Source of the DNA: an uncultured Collinsella sp.
GTDB taxonomy: Bacteria; Actinomycetota; Coriobacteriia; Coriobacteriales; Coriobacteriaceae
DNA: 64,000 bases
Assembly: GCA_934654625.1 (NCBI GenBank)
Contig: CAKUGM010000002.1
Span: forward strand, 16,553-80,552
Direction of reading: 5' to 3'
This document shows positions 25,196 to 35,910 of the stretch, piece by piece; within the stretch, counting starts at the first letter, position 1, and every line of letters begins with the position of its first letter. A program made the position numbers and the translations under genes. Under the pieces are notes generated by a model. It was not told the DNA's origin and did not search any database. It saw only the letters and a list, made by a program, of their open reading frames with translations.

Positions 25196-26458
25196 CTACG
25201 AGAGCACGATGCCCTTGGCCCAGCCCCAGCGCGGCGTGACAACCGTGCCGTAGAAGTTGATCCAATAGTCGGCGGAACAGGTGCGGATGTAGCCGATGTT
25301 GTCCATGACGGTGCCGCCGCCCACGTAGATTCCCACGTGACCGTAGATGGCGCCGGCGCTCGTAAAGGGGTGCGAGGAGACGGCGATGATCATACCGGTC
25401 TTCAGGTTGCTGCGGTTTGAGCTGTAGCAGTAGTTGGCATACATATCGCAGGCGTTGCCGGGGACGTTGCCCAGGCCTGCGTTGCAAAAGACGTCTGCCA
25501 CCCACCAAGCGCACAGGCCCGAGCCTGGCGAGGGAGTGTGCTGCGCCCAGTAGACGACCTTGGAAGCGGAACCTGTGCCGCCGCCACCCGTGCCGCCGCT
25601 GCCGGAGCCCGAGCTGCTCGACCCGCCCGAGGATCCGGAGCCGCCAGTCGACCCGGAACCGCTCGACTGTTGGGCTTTCTTTGCCTCTTCCGCGCGCTTG
25701 CGAGCGGCCTCTTCGTCTTGCTGGGAGGCGAGCAGCTCGGCGTCGCGCTTTGCCATCAGCTCTTTAACGTCAGAATCGAGGCCGTTGAGAATGGTCTGGA
25801 CCTCGTCCTTCTTGGCGCTCATCTCGTTGAGCTTTTGAGTCTGCTCGTCTTTCAGTGCTTCAAGGTCGCTCTTTTGCTTTTCAAGCTCCTCCTTCTTTGC
25901 GGAGAGTTCGGCCTGGATCTCTTGGACCTCGGCGATCGTCGCGCGGTCGCGCTCGTTCATCTTGTCAAGGTAGTACACGTTCGAGATGAGCTCATCAAAA
26001 GAGGTGGAGGAGAGCAGGAGGGAGAGCGTGTCGTTGCCGCCGGTTTTATAGCTCTCGCTCACGCGGGAGGAAAGGTTGCTCTGCTTTTGTTCGAGCTCTT
26101 CCTGCTTTTTCTCGATTTCTGCCTGAGTGGCATCGATGTCGTTTTGCACCGACTCGATGTCGCCCATGGTCTTGTTAAGGTCCTCGGCGAGCGCTTGATA
26201 TTCACTGGCGATCGCATTGAGCTGGCTTTGGACCTCGTTGTACTTTGCCTGGGCGTTGTTGAGGGCATCGGTGGTCTCTTTGGTAGCCGAAGCTGCCGAG
26301 GCGGTGCGCGGGATGCCATAGAGCACGGCGGCGGCTGCGGCGCCAAAGGCGAACTTGAGCGCCTCGCGGCGCGTCATTCCATATGAGATGTAAGAGGTTG
26401 ATTTAACGTACTTGGCGTTAGCCTTCGGGCTATCGCCTTTGCACGGATGCTGTGACAT
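25196..26458 (-). CDS. Tat-exported coiled-coil murein hydrolase (CHAP/NlpC-like)
   Basis: 420 residues. After 27 residues comes a twin-arginine-type signal (MTRREALKF and a hydrophobic stretch ending TASAA). A coiled coil spans about residues 60-265, with many Gln/Glu/Lys heptads, like PcsB or RipA. A Gly/Ser linker follows, then a cysteine-peptidase domain with SGLCAWWVADVFCNAG (catalytic Cys) and GHVGIYVGGG (catalytic His). It is probably a peptidoglycan endopeptidase for cell separation. The coiled coil suggests control by an FtsX-like partner, which is not in the window. The ATG at 26458 follows GGAGAACG; the ATG before TRRE has no site. Confidence 0.85.
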   Translation of the reverse strand: MSQHPCKGDSPKANAKYVKSTSYISYGMTRREALKFAFGAAAAAVLYGIPRTASAASATKETTDALNNAQAKYNEVQSQLNAIASEYQALAEDLNKTMGDIESVQNDIDATQAEIEKKQEELEQKQSNLSSRVSESYKTGGNDTLSLLLSSTSFDELISNVYYLDKMNERDRATIAEVQEIQAELSAKKEELEKQKSDLEALKDEQTQKLNEMSAKKDEVQTILNGLDSDVKELMAKRDAELLASQQDEEAARKRAEEAKKAQQSSGSGSTGGSGSSGGSSSSGSGSGGTGGGGTGSASKVVYWAQHTPSPGSGLCAWWVADVFCNAGLGNVPGNACDMYANYCYSSNRSNLKTGMIIAVSSHPFTSAGAIYGHVGIYVGGGTVMDNIGYIRTCSADYWINFYGTVVTPRWGWAKGIVLS

Positions 26459-26585
26459 ACGTTCTCCATTGGTTGTTCGTTTATATGTCGGGAGCGCTAT
26501 ATGTGTATCTAGAATAGCTTATTTTGGGAAGCTCGTTAAGTTTTCCATCAAGCGTCGACGCCGGAGCCGTCGCGAATGCCGCCAC

Positions 26586-26649
26586 GCGGTATAGCATCCG
26601 GGGGCTTGCGGTATAGTCTAGGCAGTTTATTTAGATTCAAGGCGGTATA
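26586..26649 (+). repeat. Three GCGGTATA direct repeats upstream of murB
   Basis: GCGGTATA occurs at 26586, 26608 and 26642; the last overlaps the murB ribosome site AAGGCGG. The middle one contains TATAGT, a possible -10. They may bind a regulator or be chance. Confidence 0.35.
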
Positions 26650-26651
26650 CC

Positions 26652-27614
26652 ATGCATGAATTTGACGATTGCTTCGATACTAATTTCCTGTGCGTTCTCG
26701 CATCGGTTGTGGGCGAGGACGGCGTGCTGATGGCCGAGCCCATGCGCGACCACACGACGTTTAAGATCGGCGGTCCCGCCGATGCGATGATTCTGCCGCG
26801 CACACGCGACGAGCTGGTACGCGTGCTCGACATCTGCCTGACGGGAGGCGTTCCCTGCGAGATCGTAGGCAACGGATCGGACCTGTTGGTGGGGGATCGC
26901 GGGCTGCGCGGCGCATGCGTGCTTCTGCGCGATAACTATAGCGAGGTGACGATTGCCGGCCAGCGCGTTCATGCCGAGGCCGGAGCGCTTTTGCGCGATG
27001 TGGCGCTTGCTGCCGCCGATGCCGGCCTTTCCGGCTTGGAGCCCCTGTGGGGCATCCCGGCAACGGTGGGCGGTGCCTGCTTTATGAACGCCGGCGCGTA
27101 CGATTCCTGCACGGCGAACGTTTTGGAATCCGTCGAGGTCTACATTCCCGGTACTCAGCTTGAGGATGGCACCCGTGCGAGCGGCCAGGTCCGTACGGTT
27201 CCCGTGGCGGATCTTGGCATGGGATACCGCAAAAGCCGCATCCACGACGAGGGCTGGATCGTGCTCTCCGCGACGTTTTCCTTGACGCCCGACGATCCGG
27301 ATATGATTCGCCGCGCGATGGACGATTACCAAGCGCGCCGCGAGGAAAAGCAGCCGCTTGAGATGCCGAGCGCCGGTTCGACCTTTAAGCGCCCCGAGGG
27401 GTACTTCGCGGGTAAGCTCATCATGGACGCGGGCCTGCGTGGCGTGCGCGTGGGCGGGGCTCAGGTGTCCGAGAAGCATTGCGGCTTCGTGGTCAACGCC
27501 GATCATGCCTCTGCTGCCGATGTCTGCGCGCTTATCGAGCATATTCAAGAGCAGGTCAAGAACCAGTTTGGCGTCGATCTTGAACCTGAGGTACGCCGCA
27601 TCGGCGAGTTCTGA
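26652..27614 (+). CDS. murB: UDP-N-acetylenolpyruvoylglucosamine reductase
   Basis: 320 residues, FAD-dependent. It reduces the enolpyruvyl group with NADPH to give UDP-MurNAc in peptidoglycan synthesis. Landmarks are HTTFKIGGPADA near residue 37, GNGSDLLVGDRGLRG, the PATVGGACFMNAGAYD loop, GSTFKRPEGYFAGKLI with its active serine, and VSEKHCGFVVN. This is the type I arrangement. The ATG at 26652 follows AAGGCGG. It sits head to head with the murein hydrolase gene. Confidence 0.95.
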   Translation: MHEFDDCFDTNFLCVLASVVGEDGVLMAEPMRDHTTFKIGGPADAMILPRTRDELVRVLDICLTGGVPCEIVGNGSDLLVGDRGLRGACVLLRDNYSEVTIAGQRVHAEAGALLRDVALAAADAGLSGLEPLWGIPATVGGACFMNAGAYDSCTANVLESVEVYIPGTQLEDGTRASGQVRTVPVADLGMGYRKSRIHDEGWIVLSATFSLTPDDPDMIRRAMDDYQARREEKQPLEMPSAGSTFKRPEGYFAGKLIMDAGLRGVRVGGAQVSEKHCGFVVNADHASAADVCALIEHIQEQVKNQFGVDLEPEVRRIGEF

Positions 27615-27761
27615 TTCGCATTACGATAAAAAGGGCGGAACGGCCCGATGCGCTGCTCCGCCATCACATGATGGGTCCTGTGCGTCCGCCGCTCTCGCGG
27701 GCGTGCAGGGCCCATTTCGCCAACACGGTATGTTCCGCGCGGCCGGTGAAGGCCGTCATAC

Positions 27762-27793
27762 AAAAAAGAGCGCATCCCGAAGGGGATGCGCTC
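27762..27793 (-). terminator. Rho-independent terminator after the PASTA kinase gene
   Basis: 11-bp stem GAGCGCATCCC / GGGATGCGCTC followed by TTTTTT on the minus strand. Confidence 0.9.
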
Positions 27794-27819
27794 CTGCGTT
27801 CGCGCGATGTGAACTTGGC

Positions 27820-29760
27820 TTAGTTAGCAGGTCCGGATGAGATATAGAGGATGATCACCGTGCCTGCAGGCTGTTTGCCACCAGGGCTGTACTTGATGAC
27901 ATGGCCCTCTTCGACCGAACTGTTGGACTGCTCACGAGGATCGTATTTGAGACCGGCGTTGGCGATAGCGTCTTCTGCTTCCTGCGCGCTCATGCCCGTC
28001 AGGCCCAGGGCGTCGACATCGACCTCATCGCTCGAGGTGTCTTTGCCCTCGGAGATGTAGATGGTAACCGTCGAACCCTTCTTGGCGGTGCCGGTGGGGC
28101 TTTGCTTCATGACGTAGCCCTTGGCGTAGGTATCGCTTGTGCCGCCGCTCTCGACGTTGACGCTAAAGCCGGCGTTGCTGAGTGTGTTGGTGGCATCGCT
28201 TTCGGACTTGCCCACAACGCCGGGGACCGAATCGGTCTCGGGGCCGGAGGAAAGAACGATGTCGACCTTAGAGCCCTTGTCGACCTTTTCGCCAGCCTTG
28301 GGGCTTTGGTCGACGATCTTGCCCTCGTCGGCGTCGTTTGCTTCCTGCGTCGTGCTTCCCACGGTAAGGCCGGCGTCCTCAATCATCTTCTTTGCGGCAT
28401 CGAGGTCAGCTGCGGTCGAAAGGTCGGGGACCTCGACTTGATCGATGGGCTTCGGGCCCTTGGAGATCACGATGTCGATCTTCGAACCGGCGGCAGCGGT
28501 CTTGCCACCATCGGGCGTCTGCTCGCACACCTGTCCCTCGGGGTACTGGTCGTTGTAGCTTTGGTTTACATTGCCCGGCTCAAAACCGCTGTCCTTGATG
28601 CTGGCGACGGCGGCTTCCTGCTCCATGCCCAAGAGGTTGGGGACGTTCTTTTGCTCTCCGCCGTTCATGAGACCCGAGACGGCAAAGATGGCGATGGCTA
28701 CAAAGGCGACGACCGCGACCACAATAGCGGCGATCTTGCCCTTGCCCATGCCGTGCTTCTCGTTGTCGTAAGAGCTGGTGTTGATCTGATTCGTGGGATG
28801 AATCACGGGATTGGATGCCGTGTCACCGGGGGCGGTAGGACGCACCATGGTCTGCGTCTTGTCGCCCATGCGCATCGCCTCGGTGCCGCCGCCTGCCACG
28901 GCGCCGATAACGCGGGTGGGCTCGGGGACGTCCACGGTACGGCCGGCGAGATAGGAGTTGAGGACTTGGCGCAGCTCATCTGCCGTCTGGAAGCGGTTTG
29001 CGGGATCTTTTTCCATGCACTTGAGGATGATGCGCTCAAGATCGCCGTCGACGTTGGAGTTGATCTGGCTCGGCGGAATGGGGAGCTCGTTGACCTGCTT
29101 CAGGGCAACAGAGATGGCGTCGTCACCGTCGAAAGGCACGCGGCCGGTGGCGCACTCGTACATCACGACACCGAGCGAGTAGATATCGGAGGTGGGGCCG
29201 AGGTCCTGGCCGCGCGTCTGCTCGGGGCTTACGTAGTGGGCGGTGCCCAAGACGTTGTTGTCCTGCGTGAGGTGGCTGTTCTTTGCGCGAGCGATACCAA
29301 AGTCCATCACCTTGATGTTGCCGTCGGGCTGCACCATGATGTTCTGCGGCTTGATGTCGCGGTGGATGATCTCGTGCTTATGGGCGATCGAGAGCGCTCC
29401 GCAAATTTGGGAACCGATCTGTGCGACCTTCTTGGGGTCAAGAGCGCCGTGGCTGCGCACGCCGCTCTTGAGGTCGGTGCCGTGCAGAAGCTCCATGACG
29501 ATGTAATAGGTGTCACCGTCTTTGCCCCAGTCGTAGACGCCTACGATGTAGGGGCTCTGCAGGGCTGCGGCTGCCTGGGCTTCCTGCTTGAAGCGCGCGG
29601 CGAATGTGGGGTCGCCTGCATACTGGGGCAGCATGATCTTGACCGCTACGGCACGGTTCAAAACCTGGTCTTGGGCACGGAACACCGTGGCCATTCCACC
29701 GGTCCCGACCTTCTCTTTAAGGAGGTACCTACCTCCCAGCAAGTGCTGTTGCTCCGCCAT
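27820..29760 (-). CDS. pknB: PASTA-domain Ser/Thr kinase PknB
   Basis: 646 residues. The kinase domain (residues ~8-270) shows GTGGMATV, VAVKIM, HRDIKPQN, DFGIARA and SPEQTRG. After a linker comes one transmembrane helix (AIVVAVVAFVAIAIFAVSG) and four extracellular PASTA repeats (start VPNLLGM, VPDLS, VPGVVG, VDALGLTG). PASTA repeats sense muropeptides, so the kinase couples cell-wall state to growth and division. It is last in a cluster of six minus-strand genes. The ATG has GAGGAG upstream. A terminator follows. Confidence 0.95.
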   Translation of the reverse strand: MAEQQHLLGGRYLLKEKVGTGGMATVFRAQDQVLNRAVAVKIMLPQYAGDPTFAARFKQEAQAAAALQSPYIVGVYDWGKDGDTYYIVMELLHGTDLKSGVRSHGALDPKKVAQIGSQICGALSIAHKHEIIHRDIKPQNIMVQPDGNIKVMDFGIARAKNSHLTQDNNVLGTAHYVSPEQTRGQDLGPTSDIYSLGVVMYECATGRVPFDGDDAISVALKQVNELPIPPSQINSNVDGDLERIILKCMEKDPANRFQTADELRQVLNSYLAGRTVDVPEPTRVIGAVAGGGTEAMRMGDKTQTMVRPTAPGDTASNPVIHPTNQINTSSYDNEKHGMGKGKIAAIVVAVVAFVAIAIFAVSGLMNGGEQKNVPNLLGMEQEAAVASIKDSGFEPGNVNQSYNDQYPEGQVCEQTPDGGKTAAAGSKIDIVISKGPKPIDQVEVPDLSTAADLDAAKKMIEDAGLTVGSTTQEANDADEGKIVDQSPKAGEKVDKGSKVDIVLSSGPETDSVPGVVGKSESDATNTLSNAGFSVNVESGGTSDTYAKGYVMKQSPTGTAKKGSTVTIYISEGKDTSSDEVDVDALGLTGMSAQEAEDAIANAGLKYDPREQSNSSVEEGHVIKYSPGGKQPAGTVIILYISSGPAN

Positions 29761-29810
29761 TCTTACTCCTCACACTTCAAATGCATCGTCTGCATGGTAT
29801 TCATATATCA

Positions 29811-32702
29811 TCACGCACCCTGAACGGCCAAGGCTACCTTGAGAACCTGACCGGCAAGGGCGGCGGCATTGGGCTCGTCGCTGTCTTCGTCGTAATTCTC
29901 AAGCATAACGGAAATAGCCACGGTGGGCGTATCGTAGGGCGCAAAGCCAACAAAGACCGAGTTAATCGTGCTCGACCCGACCTCTGCGGTTCCGGTCTTG
30001 CCGGCGACCTTGACGCCGGAGACCTGGGCGAGCGTGCCGGTGCCGTCTTCGACAACCGCGAGCATGGCCTCTTTGACCTTTGCGGCGGTGTCGGCGCTGA
30101 CGGCCTGGCCGAGCGAACGCGACTGGGTGGTTTTAACCACGGTGCCCTCGGGCGAAAGCGTCTGGGAAACAATGTAGGGGTTCATGGCGATACCGTTGTT
30201 GGCGATCGCGGCGGCGATCACGGCGTTTTGCATCACCGTGGTCTGCGGGCCGGGTGTGTGGCCCTGGCCGACGGGCTGGCCGGCGCCCGCCCAAGCGAGC
30301 TCCCATTCCGTCATCTCGCTAGCGTCGGGGATGATGGACTCCGCGGTTCCAAAATCCTGACCAAGTGACTGACCGTAGCCGAAGGCGCGTGCGTACTGTG
30401 TGAGCATGTCGGCTCCGATATCGGTGGCGAGCTGGCCAAAGGCGACGTTGGACGAGAGCGCGAAGGCGCGCTTGAGGCTCACGGTGCCGTGATCGGCATT
30501 GAGGTGGTTGGTGACGTCGGCGTTACCGATCTTCATAGACGAGGGCGACTCGAACTCTTGGCCGAGGGTCGTCTTGCCCGAGTCGAGCGCAGCGGCAAGC
30601 GTGACGACCTTGAACGTGGAGCCGGGCGTGTAGAGCGACTGCGTGGTGCGGTCGACGAGCGAGCCTTCGGTCGCACCGCTATTTTCGCCCATGAGCTCGT
30701 CGATGTTCGAATTATCGTAGCTGGGGGCACTTGCCTTGGCGAGCACGGCTCCGGTGCGCGGGTCGAGCACCACGATAGCGCCCTTCTTGCCGGCGAGCGC
30801 CTGCTCGGCAGCCTGCTGGATGCTCGAGTTGATGGTGAGCTTCACCGTGTTGCCGGGCTGGGTGATGCCGGCAAGCGAGTTGACGGCGTTCTTCCAGCTG
30901 GAATAATCGCGCGAGCCGGTGAGGGTCTCGTTCATGGAGGCCTCGATACCGGTGGAGCCGTATTGCGTGGAGTAGTAGCCCACCGTGTGAGCGGCGAGGT
31001 TGCCGTTGGGGTAGGAGCGCGAGTAGGTGCCGTCGGCATTTTGGACGGATTCGGCAAGCGTCACGCCATCGGAAGTGATGATCGAGCCACGCTTGACGTA
31101 GGCGGCACGCATGATGGTGTGGTTGTTGCTCGACATATTCTGGATGTTCTTGGCCTGGAACACCTGGACATAGGTGAGGTTGCCGATGAGGATGGCGAAC
31201 AGGCCGGTGAAGACGAACACCGTGACCGTGAGGCGCTTTGCGAGCGCGACACGGCCGAGCACGCCGGATTCGGGCGTGTCGAGCAGGCGGCGGCGCATGC
31301 GCGAATTGGGGCGAGCGTGCGAACCTGCGGCACCAGTGCCACCCGTGAAGAACCTCGTGCCGTTCTTGCTGGTAGAGGCACCTGCAACAGCACTATCGGG
31401 GAGCGCTGTGGAGATGCCCGTGCCTGCGAGCTCGACGCTGCGGCCGGTGGCCTCATCGCCAGCGCGCATAAGCAGCGCCACGATGATGAAGCTTGCAAGC
31501 AGCGAGGAGCCGCCCTGGCTCATGAAGGGCAGGGTGACGCCGGTAAGCGGGATGAGCTTGGTCACGCCGCCGACGATCAGGAATGCCTGGAACGAGATGG
31601 CTGCGGTAAGACCGGTGGCAGTAAAGGCGGCAAGGTCGGACTTAGCGCGTGCGGCAGTGGTGAGGCCGCGAACGGCAAAGAGCATGAAGCCGAGCAAAAC
31701 CGCGGCACCACCGAGCAGGCCCATCTCTTCGCCGATGGCAGAGAAGATGAAGTCGGACTCGACGACGGGGATGAGCTTGGCCAGGCCCTTGCCCACGCCG
31801 ACGCCGAACAGGCCGCCATCAGCGAGGGAATAGAGCGACTGCACGATCTGGTAACCCTTGTTTTGCGCGTCGGCAAACGGATTGAGCCAAACCTGGAAAC
31901 GCACCTGGACGTGGGAGAGGAAGTGATAAGCGCCCACGGCTCCAACGCCTAGCAGGAAAAAGCCGATAACCACGTAGGAGACGCGCCCGGTTGCCGCGTA
32001 GAGCATCATCAAGAAGATGGTGTAGAACAGCAACGCCGAGCCCAGGTCGCGCTCGAAGACGACGACCAAAAGGCAAACGCCCCACACGAGGAACAGCGGG
32101 GTGAGCAGACGCAGGCGCGGAACCTTGAAGCCCAGAATCGAATGGCTGGAGATCGAGAGGAGCTCGCGGTTTTCCGAAAGGTAGCCGGCGAGGAACAAGA
32201 CGATGAAGATCTTGGCGAACTCACCGGGCTGGATGGTGAACGAACCGATCCTAATCCACAGCTTGGAGCCGTAGATCTCGGTACCGATGAACATCGGCAA
32301 GATGAGCAGCAGGATACCGATGGCACCGAACGTGTACTTATAGCGCTTCACGATGTCGAGATTTTTGACCAGCGCGAGCGTGATGATCATGAGCGCGATG
32401 GACGCAAACAGGATGATCAGCTGGCTCATGGCGAGGCTCGGTGCCAAACGCGTGACAAAGGTGATGCCGATACCCGAAAGGAGAAAGACGACGGGCAGGA
32501 TCGCCGGATCGGCACCGGGTGCGAAAATGCGCGCTGCGATGTGCGCCGCGGTGAAGGCGGCGAACAGGCCAATGGGCACGGCGAGCGTTTGGAATGAAAG
32601 CGCGGCACCGGTGCCTGTGACGTAAAGTGCGTACAGGAGCGTTACCGGGAACGCGGAAGCGATGAGCAAGAAAAGCTCGGTATTGCGGCGGCTTCCCATC
32701 AT
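29811..32702 (-). CDS. FtsW/RodA (SEDS) glycosyltransferase fused to a class B PBP transpeptidase
   Basis: 963 residues in one open frame. Residues ~1-420 form a SEDS polymerase: [34 protein letters not shown] and [17 protein letters not shown] linker of ~70 residues, then one helix (~491-510), leads into a class B PBP: STFK with Ser695, SSN at 750-752 and KTG at 902-904. Polymerase and cross-linking enzymes, normally separate partners (RodA-PbpA or FtsW-FtsI), are thus one chain. The start ATG overlaps the stop of the phosphatase gene (ATGA), so translation is coupled. pknB follows 50 nt later. Confidence 0.93.
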   Translation of the reverse strand: MMGSRRNTELFLLIASAFPVTLLYALYVTGTGAALSFQTLAVPIGLFAAFTAAHIAARIFAPGADPAILPVVFLLSGIGITFVTRLAPSLAMSQLIILFASIALMIITLALVKNLDIVKRYKYTFGAIGILLLILPMFIGTEIYGSKLWIRIGSFTIQPGEFAKIFIVLFLAGYLSENRELLSISSHSILGFKVPRLRLLTPLFLVWGVCLLVVVFERDLGSALLFYTIFLMMLYAATGRVSYVVIGFFLLGVGAVGAYHFLSHVQVRFQVWLNPFADAQNKGYQIVQSLYSLADGGLFGVGVGKGLAKLIPVVESDFIFSAIGEEMGLLGGAAVLLGFMLFAVRGLTTAARAKSDLAAFTATGLTAAISFQAFLIVGGVTKLIPLTGVTLPFMSQGGSSLLASFIIVALLMRAGDEATGRSVELAGTGISTALPDSAVAGASTSKNGTRFFTGGTGAAGSHARPNSRMRRRLLDTPESGVLGRVALAKRLTVTVFVFTGLFAILIGNLTYVQVFQAKNIQNMSSNNHTIMRAAYVKRGSIITSDGVTLAESVQNADGTYSRSYPNGNLAAHTVGYYSTQYGSTGIEASMNETLTGSRDYSSWKNAVNSLAGITQPGNTVKLTINSSIQQAAEQALAGKKGAIVVLDPRTGAVLAKASAPSYDNSNIDELMGENSGATEGSLVDRTTQSLYTPGSTFKVVTLAAALDSGKTTLGQEFESPSSMKIGNADVTNHLNADHGTVSLKRAFALSSNVAFGQLATDIGADMLTQYARAFGYGQSLGQDFGTAESIIPDASEMTEWELAWAGAGQPVGQGHTPGPQTTVMQNAVIAAAIANNGIAMNPYIVSQTLSPEGTVVKTTQSRSLGQAVSADTAAKVKEAMLAVVEDGTGTLAQVSGVKVAGKTGTAEVGSSTINSVFVGFAPYDTPTVAISVMLENYDEDSDEPNAAALAGQVLKVALAVQGA

Positions 32703-34486
32703 GCGCCTCCTTTGGTGGTTTGAGTCGTATCGGTCGTATCGGTTGCAGCGGAGCTGCCGGTGTTTGCGGGGTCGGTGCTTCCCGAATCGGTGTCTCCCGC
32801 GTCTGCGTCCGCGCTCTTGCGAATTGCCTCTGCGGTAATCACCTGCTGGGTTTCGGCGGCATCGATCTGGGCGCGGTATTCCGAGACCGTGTTGCGCGCG
32901 TCTTCGAGGCTATCCTGCGCGATTCCCTCTTCAAGACGATTGCGCGTGTCGTCGGGCAGGTCGGAAAGCTTGACCGACGTGGTGTCTTCTATGTGGTAGA
33001 GCTTTATGCCCAAGAAGTCGGCGTGGATGCCCATGTAGATCGCTACGGTGTCGTCGTTGTTCACGCCCAAGAAAACAGAGTGGGCGATAGAGATGGCGGC
33101 GATAACGCCCGCGAGGACAAGCGCGACCACGAGCGCGATGACCGCGGCTATGAGGTTTCGGCGGCGCTTGCTGATGAGCGTCTTGATGCGCCCATCGTCC
33201 ACCACGTCGACCACGACGACGGTCACGTTGTCGCCGCCGCCGGCGGCAAGCGCCGCGTCCACCAAGTTGTCGGTGCAGATCTGCGCGGTAGAGGACTGCG
33301 ACGCGATGGTCTCGATATCTCCATCGGGGACCATGCTCGAAAGACCGTCTGAGCATAGGATCAGGCGGTCGCCTTCTTCGATATTGAGCTGGAAGTGATC
33401 GGCGTACATGGCGGGGTCGGAGCCGAGCGCGCGGGTAATGACCGAGCGGTTGGGGTGCACGCGTGCTTCGTCTGCGGTGATCTCGCCCGCGTCCACGAGC
33501 TCCTCGACATAGGAATGGTCGCGGGTTACGCGGATGAGGGTGCCCTCATGTAGCAGGTATGCGCGCGAGTCGCCCACATGGGCGATGGCGATAGTGTTGC
33601 CTTCGATATAGGCGCAGGTCGCGGTACAGCCCATGCCGGATTTGCCCAGGCCGTTAGCTGCGGCTTCGATGATGGCGGCGTTGGCCGCTTCGACCGATGC
33701 GGCGAGGAGCGCTGGGTCGGCGGCATTCGGGGAGGTTTTGGCGATGGTTTCCACGGCAAGCGAAGACGCGACCTCGCCGGCGGCGTGGCCGCCCATGCCG
33801 TCGCAGACGCAGAAAAGCGGCGACTGAACCAGGTAGGAGTCCTCGTTGTGCGAACGCACGCAGCCCACGTCGGAGCGGGCACCCCACATGAGCGTCGTGG
33901 TGGTGCCGGCGTCGTAGGTCGAATCGGTGTCGATGCGCTCTTCGGTGATAGGTGCGAAGCTTTGCGTGCTGCCGGGATCTTTGAGCTGCGCTTCCACGGC
34001 TTTGACATCGATCTCGGCGGTATCGTCGAGCGAGGCCGTGGGCAGGGGGCGCGCCTCAGGCGCGGCGTGGGCCGGGACGACGGGTTCGCTTCCGAGCGCT
34101 GCGTCGGGTGCGTCGGACGTCTGCTCGGGGGCAGCCTCCGCGGGGACCTCGGCGCTGGGGGCTGCCTCTTCGCCAATCGAGGTGCTTTCCTCGGGCAAAT
34201 CGACGTCTTCGTTCAAGATGTCGACAGCAGCGGCATGCACGGCAGCGTCCTCGTTCAAAATATCGAGGGCGGCGGCATGCACGGCGGTGCGGTCGGCATC
34301 ATCGACGGGCGCGATGTCTTGAGGGGCGTCGATAGCGGGCTCTGCCATGTGGGCCCCCATCGCCGGAACATCGGCGGCCTCGACCGGGGAGGGCGCCATA
34401 TGGGCAGCGTGCAGGACTGGCTTGGCGTCATCGGCGCCAAGGTCGGCAGCGCCTTCGAAAGAGAGGTTGTTCTCCTCGTCGATCAT
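32699..34486 (-). CDS. PP2C-family Ser/Thr phosphatase with long N-terminal extension
   Basis: 595 residues. Residues ~1-200 are Ala/Asp/Glu/Pro-rich, with a tandem repeat of AVHAAAxDILNED. The PP2C domain (~205-440) has [36 protein letters not shown] and CSDGLSSMV, which hold the metal-binding aspartates. One transmembrane helix ([20 protein letters not shown]) and an outside tail follow. It is the actinobacterial PstP counterpart, reversing kinase phosphorylation. Its ATG overlaps the upstream FHA gene stop (ATGA), and its stop overlaps the SEDS-PBP start. The long N-terminal extension is unusual compared with the usual PstP start. Confidence 0.92.
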   Translation of the reverse strand: MIDEENNLSFEGAADLGADDAKPVLHAAHMAPSPVEAADVPAMGAHMAEPAIDAPQDIAPVDDADRTAVHAAALDILNEDAAVHAAAVDILNEDVDLPEESTSIGEEAAPSAEVPAEAAPEQTSDAPDAALGSEPVVPAHAAPEARPLPTASLDDTAEIDVKAVEAQLKDPGSTQSFAPITEERIDTDSTYDAGTTTTLMWGARSDVGCVRSHNEDSYLVQSPLFCVCDGMGGHAAGEVASSLAVETIAKTSPNAADPALLAASVEAANAAIIEAAANGLGKSGMGCTATCAYIEGNTIAIAHVGDSRAYLLHEGTLIRVTRDHSYVEELVDAGEITADEARVHPNRSVITRALGSDPAMYADHFQLNIEEGDRLILCSDGLSSMVPDGDIETIASQSSTAQICTDNLVDAALAAGGGDNVTVVVVDVVDDGRIKTLISKRRRNLIAAVIALVVALVLAGVIAAISIAHSVFLGVNNDDTVAIYMGIHADFLGIKLYHIEDTTSVKLSDLPDDTRNRLEEGIAQDSLEDARNTVSEYRAQIDAAETQQVITAEAIRKSADADAGDTDSGSTDPANTGSSAATDTTDTTQTTKGGA

Positions 34487-34896
34487 CGGCGGTTCACTTT
34501 CATCACGACATCGCCGATTTGAACCTCGTCGCCCTCACGCAGGGTGGCGGGCTCGGTGAGCGTGCGGCCGTTAACAAGCGTTCCGTTCAGGGAATTGAGG
34601 TCTTCGATCACGAGGGCGGGACCCTGGGTGGTGAAGCGCGCATGCGATGCCGAGACGAAGGGCTCGTTGATGCAGATGTCGGAAGAGGGCGAACGGCCCA
34701 CGATCACAGGGCCGAGCATATCCACATGGATGCCGCGGATGCCACGCGGGCCCTTGTCGACGTCGATGGTCCAGATCGCCGAATCGCGGCGCTGGCCACG
34801 CACCAGTCCGACACCGGTCTTCATGACGGCGAACAGGAAGATATAGAGCAAAACGATGAGGACGATTCGTCCCGTGAACAAAACCAGATCGATCAT
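34483..34896 (-). CDS. Membrane-anchored FHA protein (FhaB-like)
   Basis: 137 residues. An N-terminal helix (IVLIVLLYIFLFAVM) is followed by an FHA domain: VIVGRSPSSDICINEP, SASHARF and LNSLNGTLVNG. FHA domains bind phosphothreonine, linking kinase output to wall enzymes. The order FhaA, FhaB, PP2C, RodA/PBP, kinase is conserved in actinobacteria. It ends in ATGA overlap with the phosphatase gene. Confidence 0.92.
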   Translation of the reverse strand: MIDLVLFTGRIVLIVLLYIFLFAVMKTGVGLVRGQRRDSAIWTIDVDKGPRGIRGIHVDMLGPVIVGRSPSSDICINEPFVSASHARFTTQGPALVIEDLNSLNGTLVNGRTLTEPATLREGDEVQIGDVVMKVNRR

Positions 34897-34905
34897 AAAC
34901 TGCCT

Positions 34906-35904
34906 CTAGCTTCTGAACTCGAAGTTGCTAAGACCGAAGGTGAGCAGATCGCCGTTGCGCAGCGGGCAGCGCGTAATGCGACGGTTGTTCACGAATGTGC
35001 CGTTGGTGGAGTTGAGGTCTTCGATGGACCAATCGGAGCCCGTGAACGTGAGCTCGGCGTGGCGGCGAGAGACGTTGGGGTCGCGAAGGACCACGTCTGC
35101 AGCAGAGCGCTCGCGGCCGATCGTGCAGTGAGCTGCGTTGACCTCGAGGGTCTCGCGGGTCACCACGTCGACGAGTTGTGCCAGGGGCCGTGCGGGGGCC
35201 TGGTTTGCGCGCGCATTCGCCATGTTGGCGGCGATACTCGACGCGGCGCCGATGGCGCCGCCGGTCGCTGCCGCTCCGCCCATGCCGGCGATGGCCTCGC
35301 GCGTTACGGTTTGCGGCACCGGGATGGGCGCCGCGGGATCGGGCGGGTTGGGGGCAAAGGGGTCACGCTCTGCCATATCCGTGCTGGGCACCTGCGTCAC
35401 GGGACGCGGGGCGGGCGCGGGCTGGACGGGGTTTTGCTGTGCGGCGGGAGCGGGCTGGACCGGACGCTGCGCTTGCTGCTGGCGCGGCATGGGGGCCGAT
35501 ACGCCGTTTTGGTAGGCGCGCTCCTCCTCGTACAGGCGTCCCAACGTGGGGGCGTCGACGTTCTCGGCGAAGACAGAGAACTTGCCGCCCTTGAGGGAGG
35601 GATCGATCATAAAGCGCACCAGGGGCTCGCCCACAAACGTGTAGCGCTTCTTTTCGGCCTGAGCCTTGACGAACTCGCTCACCTCGCGCGAGAGCTGCGG
35701 GTAGTAGGGGGCCATCAAAGGGTCATCGTCGTTGGCGATCAGAATCGTGTAGAGTGCCGGTGCGGTGTTGACGCCGTTGACCACGAGCGTCTGGTCTTCC
35801 ATCTCGCGAGCCGCCTGCTTGGCGAGCTTCTTGAAGGAAAACGGGGCGCGGGCGGCACCGAGGATGCCTGCCACGTGGTCTTCGAAGGTGTTCAGAAACT
35901 TCAC
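34906..35904 (-). CDS. FhaA-like protein: DUF3662 plus FHA domain
   Basis: 332 residues, cytosolic. Residues ~1-120 match DUF3662 of FhaA (FEDHVAGILGAARAPFSFKK, LYTILIANDDDP). A Pro/Ala/Gln-rich linker follows. The C-terminal FHA domain is at ~248-332 (TIGRERSAADVVLRDPNVSR, RRHAEL, LNSTNGTFVNNRR). In mycobacteria FhaA recruits MviN/FhaA complexes to control peptidoglycan precursor flipping. The start is GTG at 35904, after GAAAGAG; the stop of the upstream kinase lies just before. Confidence 0.9.
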   Translation of the reverse strand: MKFLNTFEDHVAGILGAARAPFSFKKLAKQAAREMEDQTLVVNGVNTAPALYTILIANDDDPLMAPYYPQLSREVSEFVKAQAEKKRYTFVGEPLVRFMIDPSLKGGKFSVFAENVDAPTLGRLYEEERAYQNGVSAPMPRQQQAQRPVQPAPAAQQNPVQPAPAPRPVTQVPSTDMAERDPFAPNPPDPAAPIPVPQTVTREAIAGMGGAAATGGAIGAASSIAANMANARANQAPARPLAQLVDVVTRETLEVNAAHCTIGRERSAADVVLRDPNVSRRHAELTFTGSDWSIEDLNSTNGTFVNNRRITRCPLRNGDLLTFGLSNFEFRS

Positions 35905-35910
35905 GAGCGA

